From the NCBI GenBank assembly GCA_030549495.1, contig JAUIRK010001040.1, positions 1,096,625 through 1,160,624 on the forward strand: 64,000 nucleotides of DNA. Direction: 5' to 3'. Below are positions 12,768 through 23,951 of the stretch, in pieces. The notes under the pieces are model-generated. The model was not told the DNA's origin. It searched no databases and saw nothing but the letters and a program-made list of their open reading frames with translations. The position numbers and the translations under genes are program-made. This stretch comes from Nectonema munidae. Lineage: Eukaryota > Nematomorpha > Nectonematoida > Nectonematidae. How positions within the stretch are numbered: the stretch's first letter is position 1; every line of letters begins with the position of its first letter.

Positions 12768-13295
12768 AGGGAAGGAGGAATATCATTGGGAATGTCGTTC
12801 GTTGATTGTTGATGTTTGAAGAATGACTAAGACTTGTTATTATACTATTAGAAACAAAGTACACAACAGTAGCTTTACTATTTTAGATTGTCTTTAATTT
12901 TTAAAATTATTACACTTTATGATATATTCAAACTACCTAGAAAAAATTAATTCAATTTTTCGAAAGTCTAAATAATTGATTTAATTTTCGGAACATTTTT
13001 CAAAAAATTGGAAAAAAAAGTGTCATGTGCATTGATATTTGCATCTTACAAATTCTAAAAGATATGTAATTGGAAAATTTACATAAAACTTGATTAAAAT
13101 GAAAAGGTATAGTCTTTGTCCTAAGTTTCAAAATAAATCAAACATGATATAAAATTTAATGTGTGAGAAAAAAGTTTGTATTCATTGAGAAATAATAGAA
13201 AGGCATATTTATTGAATAGAGATCAATCAAACATCTTGATTGATTAGCTTTCCACAAACATGACGCGAACGATTTATCATCTCCAACACTTCAAC
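12768..13295. other. AT-rich, no gene seen
   Basis: Spacer between two MITEs, with no open frame or RNA structure of note. Confidence 0.45.
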
Positions 13296-13298
13296 TAA

Positions 13299-13463
13299 GG
13301 GATCATACATATATGACGTCCCCTACCAGGGATGGGGGTGGCGTAAACTAATTCTAGACACTCTGTATTAAAAAATAGAGTTGGAGGGGTAAAAATAACG
13401 AAGTGGGGGGGGGGGGGGGTCGAAAACTAAAAAATTTTGGGGATGTCATTTATGTATGATCCC
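13299..13463. mobile_element. PIF/Harbinger-like MITE, 165 bp
   Basis: The inverted ends are GGGATCATACATATATGACG on the left and, complemented, GGGATCATACATAAATGACA on the right, about 25 bp long in all. They are flanked by TAA on both sides (13296-13298 and 13464-13466), the 3-bp TWA duplication typical of PIF/Harbinger. A 15-base G run lies inside at 13405-13419. There is no coding capacity. The superfamily is inferred from the 3-bp duplication only. Confidence 0.6.
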
Positions 13464-13466
13464 TAA

Positions 13467-13955
13467 GAAAAAGATTTTTGTCAATGAAGAAAGATTTATA
13501 TTAAAATTTTGATGCTATGGATCTGGTTACGGAGTTAACCTCTGAAGTAAAAGCATAACATGGGGCTTCACTTTGGGATATAAGTAATTAAGGGCAATTA
13601 ATCGTTTAAATAAAAAAACTATAATATATTAGAAAAAAAGGATCTTTTTTTTTACTTTTATAAAAATTAACCAAAGCGTATTATTTTTGTTAGTCATTTG
13701 GTTAGTTAGAGATTTAATTATTTAAAAAATTGTAAAAAATAATTTTGTTAGTTGCAAAGGTGCCATATGATTAAACTAAAAGGTCTCATCATTATATTGA
13801 AAACACAATTTAAGTCTTTAAAAATCAAAAATATAATCAAATCTATTTTGCAATCGATATTTTGCTTCCAGATAAAAACATTTTACAGGTTAAAATGTAC
13901 AACACATTCACTTGTAAAACAATCTTTCTTCTTCATCGATCTTTGGTAACTCTTA
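13467..13955. other. AT-rich, no gene seen
   Basis: Non-coding spacer between the MITE and a LINE relic. Confidence 0.4.
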
Positions 13956-14806
13956 TTAGCTTTCAAATTTTTTTTTTATAAAATTTTTCCTGCTTTTTTC
14001 ATCTTCTGTCAATTTGAAAATTTCTTCTAGCTTTTTTTTGCCAGTCATTTCTTTGATATCATCAATCCACAATGTTTTTCGTCTTCCTCTTCCTACTTTT
14101 TTCCCATTATCTTCAACTATTGACTTTAGTGCATCGCTGACTGAAGCTCTCGCTATATGCCCAAAGAATTTTGCCTTTCTTTCAAGTATCATGTTAAGTA
14201 GTTTTGCTTTTGTTTCTTTAATACAGCTTCTTCATCTTATCTGTCCAGCTAACTCGTAGAATCCTTCGGTAACACCACATCTCAAACGCATCTATTTTCT
14301 TTTTTCAAAGCACTTGTTAATGAAAAGACTTCAGATCCATACCTAAAAACAGACCAAACTTGTGAATTCCATTTAAGACCAATGTTCCCAAAGGGAACGC
14401 AGACGAATCTTACTTTAACCTTTTCGTGAGCAGAAAAATCAGACGATATTTATTAAAAAGCAGAAGATTCATATACAAAACTATTTGAAAAAGCAGACGA
14501 AGGTAAAATTGTTTACGTGACGAAAGATTTAAATAGAATTTAATAGGAATTACTAAAGTCGTCTGCTTTGTTCGGTCCGGGAAGCTTCTTTTTTGTCTTG
14601 ATAGGGAGATTATTTCTCATCAGTTCTTTATGTTTGCAAAAACTTTGCTTAGCTCTTGCAATCCCAGTTTTTACGTCAGCTTCATTTTGTAAATTTTCTT
14701 CTATTATAGCGCCAAGATATTGAAATCTTTTTACCTGTTCTACTTTTTCAAATGAGATGGTGACGTTTTTATGTCCTTTGTTTGTTATTAGCATGCACAA
14801 GCACAA
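13956..14806 (-). pseudogene. RTE/CR1-like LINE reverse-transcriptase C-terminal relic
   Basis: On the minus strand, broken frames spell the region after the RT palm, in the expected order. First VEQVKRFQYLGAIIEENLQN then ARAKQSF (14806 down to about 14580); then YGSEVFSLTSAL and EMWCYRRILRVSWTD (about 14345-14235, frameshifted); then KAKFFGHIARAS, GRGRRKTLWIDDIKEMTG (14192-13956). This set (FxYLG, LYGSE, MWCYRR, GRGRxxxW) is typical of RTE-type and related non-LTR retrotransposons. Endonuclease and palm are missing. The relic is interrupted at 14368-14577 by a nested MITE. It is not functional. Confidence 0.82.
14368..14577. mobile_element. Self-nested piggyBac-like MITE inside a LINE
   Basis: The inner copy (14419-14528, 110 bp) is flanked by TTAA at 14415-14418 and 14529-14532. 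Its ends are near-complementary: CCTTTTCGTGA and complement TCTTTCGTCAC. Its right half (AGCAGAAGATTCATAT ... AGCAGACGAAGG) aligns with the copy at 34462. The surrounding sequence on both sides also matches the ends of that family: GACCAATGTTCCC on the left and, complemented, AACAAAGCAGACGA on the right. So one family member appears to have landed in another. The LINE frame resumes beyond both edges. Confidence 0.65.
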
Positions 14807-15059
14807 TTATATCAGTCTATAATAAAAACATTTTTTGAATGGCTCAATAATAAAAAAATTACTTTCATTACTTTAAAATTTTAAATATTCAAAGTATATC
14901 TATTTCCTTTGCAATCAGTAAGCTACTCAATAAATTGTTAATACGATTTATATTCAACCAAATATGTTCCTCTTACTCCCATTCTGGCGTAAAAATTTCT
15001 CCAATCTTACTCTTACTTTTCTACCGAGTAAAAAATATTTTTTAAATTACTTACATCCC

Positions 15060-15188
15060 TATAAAAAAAATAAAAAAATATCAAATAAAAATAAAAAAAT
15101 CAAATTAAAAAAAACAAAAAATATCAAATTAAAAAAAATCAAAAAATCTCAAATAAAAAAAATTCTAAACGGAAAAATCATCAAGTAA
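15060..15188. repeat. A-rich low-complexity tandem repeat
   Basis: Runs of A broken by ATCAAAT at a loose period near 20 bases. Any lysine-rich frame through it is an artefact of composition. Confidence 0.75.
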
Positions 15189-15929
15189 AATTTAAGACTT
15201 CAGTAGTTTAAGTTACATATGAGAATAAAAATCTCAATGATATGTTATCCCCCATCTCTAACTATCAAGTTAAGATTTATAGTATATTATTTTTACAAGA
15301 ATAAATTGAAATTTGGTATATTTAAAAGCTTTAATAAAATACCATTATACTCATTTCATTTAGGCTTTGGAAGCAAAGATGTGTGAATTAAAATGGAATA
15401 TTCTGAACTTATGGATTTATCCACTTCACTTTTTAGTGATGATCCTTTGATAGCCAAAAAAATTGAGTGATTCCCAAAAAGGTGTGTGATATCTAGTTAT
15501 ATTTAAATGCTGACTATAGAAATTCAAAAAGATTTAAAACAGGAAAGGGAAAAAAGAAAGCCATTTTAGACGAGAATCTTTGAACCAATCATTGATCGCG
15601 TAGCATGAAAATATTCCAATTTTTTGCCACCAATGACAGCAAAGTAATGGTGAATGAGTTTAAATAACTTTAAACGGTACGCTTATTTGAGCGGACCGCA
15701 ATAAAATCCATGTCGTGCAGTCGTTTGGCCACTCCCTTTGAACGAAATAAGTTAATGATTTACTAATCATATAAATGAATATAAATCAATCGCTTTTACG
15801 GCTATTTTCCCAGCAAGCTAGGGTGTAGCAGGTGTCGCAACTATGAAAGCACATATAGAAAGACTAACTAATTTTTCATTTCGAAAATTCCCTATTTTTA
15901 AATTTCTTTTTTTCATATCCTTAAGAAAG
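15189..15929. other. Non-coding, no gene seen
   Basis: AT-rich spacer between two LINE relics. A slightly GC-richer stretch at about 15590-15750 shows no protein or RNA signature. Confidence 0.4.
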
Positions 15930-16860
15930 AACTACTTCTTTGGTCTACCCTTAGATTTACCTACATAGTTTCCTATTTTTACGCCACATTAATTAACTCT
16001 CCAGCTATGCCTTCTATTTACATATCCCAAACACAATAATCTTTGTCTCTCTATTACTTTATTGATTTCATTTACATTACATTGCTTAATTTGTCTTTTC
16101 AATTACATTAACAAATAATTCTTGACATTCTCATCTCAGTTGTGTTTAGCCAATTTTTCTCAACTTCTTTTGATGCCCAACTTTGACTACTGTATACTAA
16201 ACTAGATTCAATGCAACTTTTATAAAGATAAGTTTAAAGAAAAAGTACTATCACATAGAACACTACTTAAAGATTTTAATTTCTTCCAAGCTATCTTTAT
16301 TCTGTGTTCTATACTGAGTTACTAACACCACCTATCTGATCTATAACCTCTCCCAAGTAACAAAATTGATTAACCTTTTCTAGTTCTATATCTTTTATTA
16401 CTAATTTTAACTTTTTTAAAATCAGAACAACTAGTACACTTAAAATTTTTAACTTTTAATTAATGAACTACCTTTAATACCAGAGCACCTTTTATGTATT
16501 CATTTTCTACAAGATGTACAAAAATAGAATTTCTTTTAGCTCTTATCCCACAAACACGACATGGATCTATTTTTGAAACTATATTTTGTATATTTGAAGA
16601 ATCACCTATTTTCATCCACTTCTTAGACTTACTAAAGTTCATCCTTAAGCCCTTATTTTTCAAAGTTGTATCCCAAAAACGTATCTTCTAACTAAAATCT
16701 TCAAGAGAATCTGCAATTAAAATGATATCATCAGCACATAAAATTTCGTTCCCATATCTTCTTTGCTAGCATCTTTAAGCATTTCGTCAATGCTCTTATA
16801 TTAAAAAGAAATGGACTTAAAATATCGATCCTATTTAGTAATCATATCACAAATATTAGC
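15930..16860 (-). pseudogene. LINE reverse-transcriptase relic with zinc-finger-like tail
   Basis: Minus-strand frames, broken by shifts and stops, give in order: a palm remnant resembling GSILSPFLFNI (about 16840-16790); LCADDIILIADS at about 16740-16700, the YxDD box with Cys in the first position (ADD codons 16727-16735); KNKGLRMNFSKSKKW; DPCRVCGIRAKRNSIFVHL (about 16570-16510), a CxxC motif that follows the palm in several mollusc and arthropod LINEs; and FCYLGEVIDQIGGV (about 16360-16310). A GRPKK-like tail may lie near 15940. The element is decayed. Confidence 0.75.
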
Positions 16861-17560
16861 TATTTTTGACTCATGTGGCTCGCAAAGCGTTTTATTGTAC
16901 TCGTGATCAAAGGCTGTCTTTGGGAACTTTGTCCTACTAGCCTGAAGATACGCAAGTTTGATAAGTTAAAAGTGCTAATTTGAAGTTTTTACGATATTTT
17001 CATGGATCCTAAATGTTAATCCTAATGCTATCTATAAAATTCCGGTGTCAGAGTCGCATTCGAATACTTATAAGTATTTTAAACATCAAAAAATGCTTTA
17101 ATTTTGGTAAACGGTGTATACACTATGGAGTGATAAACGACTAAGCAATATACGATAGAGCGACATATGTTAAAGCTCCAATGTGTATCGCCCTATATAA
17201 TGTATTATGAGTGCCTTTGTAAACACATATGTACTGCCTCTTCTTTATTCGAAGGCCAGAGTGAAGGGTTGGGTCTAAACATTTATTATATTTTAAAGAA
17301 TTTGCCTTTTTGAATTCTAAATTCTCTATTTTTAATGCCAAATACTTCTAAATTGCCTTTTTTTCATTTATTTTGTATTCTGCATTGAAAAGGACGGAGT
17401 CAAATGAGCATATTTATAAGTTTTTTTTTTCGTAGTTTTCCTTTCACTATTTTCTTTTTGAACTCATCAACCCGTCTATAAGATCCATTTCAAATATTTA
17501 AACTCTGCAATAACACGTGGAATTTTTTTTAGACTTGAAAAACATATACTTTTAGAGAAG
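16861..17560. other. Intergenic upstream of the 17561 gene
   Basis: No gene was recognised. Just before the next open frame there is a T-run ending TTTTTTTTAG at about 17523-17532, a possible splice acceptor. If it is used, the 17561 frame is the last exon of a longer gene. Confidence 0.35.
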
Positions 17561-17980
17561 ATGATGGAAGAGCAGGAATTCACACTTTCATTTTCTTCCC
17601 AAGATCCCAAGCACACTGACGAATCTTCGAAGCAAGTGGTGAACGCGAAATGTCAATTGTTCAAGGATCGCGTTGCTCACAACGAAAAATTCTGCAGCGT
17701 TTTGCAAGAACTCAACCGAAAAAACACACAAAATTTTTGTCGGAATCAAGCAGATTTTCTCAAAAGCAAGAATTCTATGCTACAAAGGGAGCGCTCTGAA
17801 GCCTTCGTTTTGAAGGAGCAAAAGGCTTTTCCGAATTTGCCGGTAAAAATGACGAAAATCAAAATCCACGACGCAAAACACGACTCCAACTGGATCATGA
17901 CTTTTCGCAATAACTTGAAAAGCATGCCCTACACAGAATGCTACGTTAAAGAAGTTAGAAAAATTAAAAAGACTAAGTGA
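17561..17980 (+). CDS. Unrecognised 139-residue protein or last exon
   Basis: Two methionines in tandem open a 139-residue frame ending TGA, which stands out from its AT-rich surroundings by higher GC and mixed codon choice. The product is basic, rich in Lys, Asn and Gln, with a probable helical middle (KCQLFKDRVAHNEKFCSVLQ) and a Lys-rich end (EVRKIKKTK). No signal peptide, membrane segment or known domain is seen. The frame stays open upstream through an AG preceded by eight T residues (about 17532), so the ATG may be internal to a last exon. A downstream AATAAA at 18068 would give a 3' UTR of about 110 bases. I do not recognise the family; a small nuclear, cytoskeletal or germline protein are all possible. 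It is likely a real gene, function unknown. Confidence 0.55.
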   Translation: MMEEQEFTLSFSSQDPKHTDESSKQVVNAKCQLFKDRVAHNEKFCSVLQELNRKNTQNFCRNQADFLKSKNSMLQRERSEAFVLKEQKAFPNLPVKMTKIKIHDAKHDSNWIMTFRNNLKSMPYTECYVKEVRKIKKTK

Positions 17981-18067
17981 AATAATGAATGGCCAGTATT
18001 TTTTTTCATCACAACGAATGAAAGAAAGTTTACTTATTATGCTAATTCGAAGACCGCAAATATTCAC

Positions 18068-18073
18068 AATAAA
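18068..18073 (+). terminator. Candidate poly(A) signal for the 17561 gene
   Basis: AATAAA, 88 bp after the stop codon. A second AATAAA-containing stretch lies at about 18262. Confidence 0.35.
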
Positions 18074-18079
18074 ATTATA

Positions 18080-18669
18080 TCAATCAATATCAATGTCAAT
18101 AATAATTCATTTTGGCGCCACTTTTTCCTCTTTATGGCGCGCATTCTTTCGTGTTGAGAGAGCGCGTGTCATTCATATCAGGTTTGAAAAAATTAGCATC
18201 GCTTGTTGTATTCATGCTTTCCCATTTGTAGCAGTTTATGTAATACACCATAACATGCTATAAATAAATTTAATGGCTCTACGACAAGGGCATATTTGCC
18301 CAAACAATGACCCTTTCCCTCCTCTGGAAAACTGCCTCCGATATATTTTTTTACAAAATCTGATTTTTTGAAGAAAATGTTTAATTATAAAATATGAAAA
18401 AAACATTTAAAAATTTAAAAAAAATTTAATAATTTCAAATTTTGAGCTATACAATTTAATCACAATTAAATAATCAAATCAAAAATACTAATTCTAAAAT
18501 TAATCATGTCACAAACACTAACTCAAATGAATCATATTTTTTTAAGTGATCGTATTTACTAAAAATATCAGGGAGATTTTATATATAGGGTAATTGTCTA
18601 AAAGATTATAATTTAATTTAAAACAAAAAATACTCAATTTTTGATAGTTACCTTATCTAATGAGTCTTT
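18080..18669. other. Intergenic, no gene seen
   Basis: It starts with a GC-richer patch (TGGCGCCAC, ATGGCGCGCATTC, GAGAGCGCG at about 18111-18170) and then becomes plain AT-rich sequence. Confidence 0.4.
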
Positions 18670-18796
18670 ATCAATCAAGTTGGGCTTGAAGTTGGTTAGT
18701 CACAATTTTGTTTTTAAGAGTCGGGAGCCTTGGGGATCGAACCCGTGACCTTTAACTGTTAAGCTGAGAGGTGCACCCTAACAACCTACTTCAACA
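18670..18796 (-). repeat. tRNA-derived SINE, family shared with 24450
   Basis: On the minus strand: TAGGTTGTTAGGGTGCACC, then AGCTTAACAGTTAAAGGTCA and a B-box GGGTTCGATCCCC (complement at about 18732-18745). A 3' body CCAAGGCTCCCGACTCTTAA follows. Both head and body align with the plus-strand copy at 24450-24590, so this is a dispersed family and not a single tRNA pseudogene. Confidence 0.7.
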
Positions 18797-18904
18797 ACAA
18801 TACAGTGTTGACGAAAACATAAGGCTTTTCTGTGGCGTGATGGATGGTCTCGCTTACCTTTTATTGGATAAAATGTCAGATGGGTTTAATTATTTAAGAC
18901 AAAA

Positions 18905-19370
18905 CTTATCATAACTTAACAGAGATATTAGACTACTTGGACAAGACTTACTTCTCTGGAAGATATCGTTACATTCAAGCACCCGCTCTTATTGATGTAC
19001 TAGCACCTCAAATGCGTATGCATCGAATGGGAACACTTTTTCCCCAAAGATATGGAATGTTCTTCGATTACATTGTAAAATTTATCTTGAACTAATAATT
19101 TTTCCGAGGCATGGAATAACAGTTGTAAACAAATACTTCAACATCATCATCCATCCATTTGGGTAGCTATTGAAGGCATTAAAAATATGCTGCTATTGTT
19201 TCGACAGAAATTTTGCCAGATACTCAAGGTCAACCCCATAAAAGCGCATCAAGAAAACAATAAAGTTTTGGAGCTCAAATTGCAAAGCTTGTGCAAAATT
19301 ACGTTGATGGTCGCAAAACGATAGAAGTATTTCTAAAAGGTGTCACCCACTTTATTAGATGGAAGTGACA
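18905..19370 (+). pseudogene. MULE transposase C-terminal relic
   Basis: Plus-strand frames read ILDYLDKTYFSGRYR, ALIDVLAPQMRMHRMGTLFP then QRYGMFFD (about 18925-19070). After stops and shifts come NKYFNIIIHP and SIWVAIEGIKNMLLLFRQ (about 19125-19210). The order 'DYFxxTYxxG ... FPxxxWNVFD ... HPSIWxFIExLK' is the C-terminal block of Mutator-like element transposases common in invertebrates. The catalytic core is not visible and the RTNNxxEGWH block between the two parts is lost. It is a dead fragment. Confidence 0.7.
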
Positions 19371-19679
19371 TTTAAATTTATTTAATCATTAATATTTTTA
19401 TTATGTATAATTAACGCTTTTATTAGAGATTTTTTTTAAATAAAATTAAAAAAAATTTTTAGCCCTTTGTTAGGCAGGATAAATAGTAAGTTTTAATGGT
19501 ACACTTCTAATGCAGAAGGGTTTTCTGCCAGCCTTAGAAAAAATGAAAATAAATATAAGAATAAAAAATCAATTGAAAAATGAAAGTTTTTTTTAATATA
19601 TTTCAAACATTCTGAATATAAGTATAGTATTTGTTTTGCGATTTTTTTACGTATTGGTTTTCAACCAAAATTGAAATAA

Positions 19680-20260
19680 GCTCTAAAAATGTAATATATA
19701 GGCAAAAAATTTCTTAATGTAAAATACATCTTTAATAAAATTTTCAGATACACTGATTATATTCTTGGTTCTTATTTCATGCAAAATATTCTTGAATACG
19801 TCCCAACTTCAATCAAATTTGGCCAAATCTTTTTAAATGTCTTACATATAAAAAACTTTTTCTTGTGTAGAATACATCTTAAATACCATTTCGAAATATG
19901 CTGAATTGATTGGTGTTGCTAATTTTTTATAAAATAATTTGTAAGCAAACTGTCAAAATGGAACATCAATCAAATTTGACAAGCAGACAAAATGTGGTAT
20001 ATGTGAAAATAACCCTTTCTAATCTTAGTAGCATTATTGAACACACCAGAATTGATTGTTAGGGCCTTTTTTTAAATAATTTGTAGTAAATTCAAAAAAT
20101 AAATAAATTTGAGTAATAGTTTATAAGAAGATTTTTCAAAAGCGAAATTAGTATTGTTAAGACTATATTAATGTAAAATATATTGTTGCTTTTCTCATAA
20201 CTTCACTCAAAACTTATCAAACCTGACCAAAGAGTGAAAATTGTCCGTATGTAGGAAGTG
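19680..20260. repeat. Degenerate tandem repeats of roughly 150-170 bp
   Basis: Related phrases recur in order: TAAAATACATCTTTAATAAA, TAGAATACATCTTAAATACC and TAAAATATATTGTTGC. Each is followed by a TGATT-rich stretch and a TTCAATCAAATTTG-like stretch (ATCAATCAAATTTGACAAG in the second). The units are strongly diverged, so this looks like an old satellite or transposon array. Confidence 0.45.
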
Positions 20261-20949
20261 TTTAAATACATATTTGTGATCTTATCGTTTTTTAACATGT
20301 CTAATAAATTTTTTATATATTTGAATATATAATCATAAAATTTAAATTTTCCTAGTTACATAGAATAAAAAAATATATTTTATGTATTGTATTAACTAAG
20401 TTATCTATATATCTATGTATTTATAATACACATCGGCTACATATGGCCGGTGAATCTATTTTATGTTTCAGTTGATTTAACATAAATTTATATAATTTTA
20501 ATTTAAAGGTATTTTTCATAAACTTTTCAAAACATGACCTCAAAAACATGAACATTTTGTCACGTTATAAAATAAATGCAAATCCTAGTATTCAAAATTA
20601 ATGAAAAAGTGTTTAAAACGACGCAAAATAAAAGCGGATAATTAATAAATTATATTTTTTGCCTAAAAACATTGATTGGGAAATATGAATTTATAATTTG
20701 ATAAAATCTTTTTAAAATTTTCATAGAAAAAATTTTATTGCTACTTGCTAAACTTTAATTCGGCCCGCAGCTCAAAATTATTCAATTTTAACTGATAAAT
20801 TATAAAATATTTTAAGGTATGTATGTGTGTATTAGAATATTCTAGCTTGAAAGAAAAGGTTTATTTAATCGGCAAGCCACAACGAAATATCTCAACGCAA
20901 AGAATACACAATTTTGGTAGTGTTGGAACTTGGACGTTGCAAAATATAA
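20261..20949. other. AT-rich, no gene seen
   Basis: Very AT-rich spacer between degenerate repeats and the 3' end of a LINE relic on the minus strand. Confidence 0.4.
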
Positions 20950-22700
20950 TTTAACATAACATAACATAATTTTATTGGCGAAAAAGGAGGCAAAAAAAGC
21001 TTATAAAAATATTTGCATCATTTTTTATAGAAAAGAAAAAAAATTTAACCATGATAAACATTTTCAATAAATGATTGCAAAGAATTCCAATCATTTATCA
21101 TACGTTGTAAAAAAAAATCTTCTCAAAAATGACTTTTTGCATTGACTCTTTCTAAACTTGTAAGAGTGAAATCTTTGCAATCTTTTGGAGAATTCTGGTA
21201 AAACTTGTGAAATTATTCTTAAATTACCATTTGCAATATTGAATACAGTAAACATATCATTCCTTTTGAACATCATCGAGGGCAAATTCAACCTTTTTAG
21301 CCTGTCGTTATATTTCAGATGATTCATTCCAAGATTATTTTCGGTGATGGTTCTTTGGACTATTTCAATGTTTGCATCATCACAGGAATAAAAGGGATAA
21401 ACAATGACGTTTCCATACTTTAAAATCGGTCCAATAAGTGTTTTTATTATATTATATAGAAGTGCAGCTGTGTTGGCATCAAACAAAGCGAAGCATTTGT
21501 GCACTTTATGAAAACTTGGAAAGACTTTGACACCCCCATTGAGATATTTTCTCTAGAATCAAGATTAGTGTTGACAATTACACCAAGATCTTTCTGTATA
21601 TCCACTTTTTTCAGTTTATGTCCTCTAATGAGGAATGATTCATCATTTTATAAACCAATTTGTAGGTGGGTACACTTGTCTAGATTCAGTTTAATTCTCC
21701 ATCTACTACACCAATGAAAGATGCTAATTAAGTCACTCTGCAAGCTAGTTTACCAGCAGAATTAGTTGTAAATTTTAATATCATCGGCAAACACTTTTAG
21801 TTGGAGCTAAATGTGTTTAAGAGGTCATTCAGGAAAATATTAAATAGCAAGGAACCTGAACAATTACCTTGCTGCACACCACTTGTAACTGGGTTTTCTT
21901 TAGAATAACTTCCATTTACAACAATAATTTGTTTTCTATCTTTAAAGAAATCGGCTAATAATGACAGTAAGTTTCCTTTTATGCAAAATGATTCTAGCTT
22001 ATCAATCAAATATTTATGTGGAATGGAGTCAAAAGCTTTGTGAAAATCAAGGTAAATCACATCAATTTTATCATTCAGCTCAAATAGATGAACCAAATCG
22101 TTTTAAAACTCTAATAGGTTCGTTATAGTAGATTTACCATTCATAAATCCATGCTGATTCAAATTAAAAAACTGAAGACTTTCTATATGGATCGTAATTT
22201 TCTCAGCTATAAAAGACTCAACAACCTTACAGAGAATTGGGTTAAGGCTTATAGGTATATAATTGTGACAAAATTTACTATCTCAGTTTTAAGTACAGAA
22301 ATGACTAAAGCTGTTTTCCATAAATAAAAAATTTTTTTCCTCTAAAGACTTTTCAAAAAACATTTAAATTGGAACAGCTAAAATATCATGTAATTTACTG
22401 ATAATGTAAGGATGTATGTTATCAATACCAGGGGACTTGAACTTTCTAAGCTTTTCAACTTATTACATATTGTGCCTATATCAAAATTAATAGAGTCAAT
22501 TGTAACGTTACAAGGGGCCAAAAAGTAGCATTTATAAATGCATGGATTCGAAAAACAAGAACTAAAGTACTCACATAATGTATTAGCTCTCTCAACATCT
22601 GTCAATAAACGGAACCCATCAGATCCAACTAGTCTTTTCATGAAATGCCATAGCTTTGCGAGTCTCTTTTCTTAAAACATTCAATACTTGTTTATACATG
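20950..22700 (-). pseudogene. CR1/L2-like LINE, 5'-truncated and decayed
   Basis: Minus-strand frames give a collinear reverse transcriptase. YKQVLNVLRKETRKAM and LTDVERANTLCEYFSSCF (22690-22540) are followed by KSPGIDNIHPYIISKLHDI (about 22440-22380). Palm block A is DVIYLDFHKAFDSIPH and block B is SGVQQGNCSGSLLFNIFLN (both within 22096-21797), and block C is KVFADDIKIY with FADD at 21780-21791. The C-terminal NNLGMNHLKYNDRLKRLNLP occurs within 21504-21091. Several frameshifts and stops separate them. The 3' end is marked by AATAAAATTATGTTATGTTA at about 20970-20950, a short-repeat tail of the kind CR1/L2-clade LINEs carry in place of poly(A). Confidence 0.85.
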
Positions 22701-23337
22701 GAGAAATTTATTAACATTTCTGTGAAAAAAATTAAAAATTAAGAGGGAATTTAAAAAATAAAGCAAAAGTATCAAAAATGAGATGAACCTTATTCAAATG
22801 AACATCCTGTCATTCAATACTAACAATATTTTAATATGTACACTTTTGATTTTAATATCAATATATTTGTTAAAAAATATTAGAAATTATCAAAAAAATT
22901 ATTAATGTTATATTTCTATAAGTCTGGCCAACTTTTAATGTTTTTTATAGCTATAGATAGGACGTATTTTTTAAAAAAAAAGTATCACAAGTGAAATTGG
23001 CGTATCTGAAAATGCCTTATAGTTTAGTTTATATATACCACTTTTTGACAGGTTCGGTCAATTTTAATTAATTTTGTGACATAACTAGGATATATATTGT
23101 GAAAATAAGTATTACTAATGAATTCAGCGCATCTAAAAATGGTAGTTTAACACATGTACATAAAGAAAAAAATATATAATATTCATTCATTTCTCTAATC
23201 CCCCAAAGTTTCGACAATATTACTTACTTTCTTTCTATCAATTTTTGATAGACAAAAATGTATATGCTCAAATAATTTTTAAAAGAAATTCTAGGTGCTT
23301 TTTTCGTATTTTTTTCCTAAGGGGGTCTTAATGCGCC
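22701..23337. repeat. AT-rich with a weak two-copy repeat
   Basis: No gene. AAAAAGTATCACAAGTGAA ... GGCGTATCTGAAAATG (about 22976-23015) is echoed by AAATAAGTATTACTAATGAA ... GCGCATCTAAAAATGG (about 23103-23143), a diverged duplication of about 125 bp. Confidence 0.35.
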
Positions 23338-23943
23338 CAGTGCCCGCGCTAAGAAAAAATTTTTAGAGGGGGCTTCTTTTGAACTGTCAGATTAATGTGC
23401 TTCAATGCGAAAAAAAAACATATTATGTATTTGTCAAGCCATATCTATACAGTTAACATTTTCCTGAAAGAAATTATTATGAATGGTTGATGTTTGTCAT
23501 ATTTTTTTAGGGTAATGAAAAATTTTTAGGGGAGTTTGAAAAATAGCTTGAGAAATAGTTGGAGGGGAGGAGCTTGTGCCCAGTGCCCGCGCTACCTATA
23601 TAATTTTTGGGTACGTGCCCCCCCCCCCCCCCTGTATTAATCTTTATCCCCCCCCCCCCCCCCCCCTAAAATTTTTGGTTTTGCTCCATGCACTTTTTAA
23701 ATGAAAAATAAATAAGCAAAAATTGTACACAATAATCTTATATAAATGCTGGTGTATGTGTATGTATAATATGAGATTTCTATAGGTTTTTATACAGAAG
23801 TACTTCATTCTTTTCAGCAAAGTAATATAGGAAATAAATTTTTTGCAAATGTGTTTCTTTGCCCCATTTCAGCCCCCCTTGAAATTTAGCTTTAGCGCGG
23901 GCACTGCTTGTGCCCCAAAATTTAATAAATAGCGCGGGCTCTG
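23338..23943. mobile_element. hAT-like MITE (outer), split by a second MITE
   Basis: The ends are CAGTGCCCGCGCTAAG and, complemented, CAGAGCCCGCGCTATT. Perfect 8-bp target duplications aatgcgcc flank it (23330-23337 and 23944-23951). Removing the inner insertion and its duplicated target leaves about 272 bp. No transposase is present. It inserted before the inner element. Confidence 0.88.
23581..23906. mobile_element. hAT-like MITE (inner, nested), 326 bp
   Basis: The ends are CAGTGCCCGCGCTACC and, complemented, CAGTGCCCGCGCTAAAG. The perfect 8-bp duplication cttgtgcc lies at 23573-23580 and 23907-23914, inside the outer element. C runs of 15 and 19 bases lie at 23618-23632 and 23648-23666. 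The shared termini say that both elements were moved by the same or a closely related transposase. Confidence 0.9.
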
Positions 23944-23951
23944 AATGCGCC

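Noticed and set aside
12586..12819. 77-codon open frame as a gene
   Set aside because: It runs through the right half of a MITE and its inverted repeat.
15060..15188. Lysine-rich protein
   Set aside because: It is a translation of an A-rich tandem repeat.
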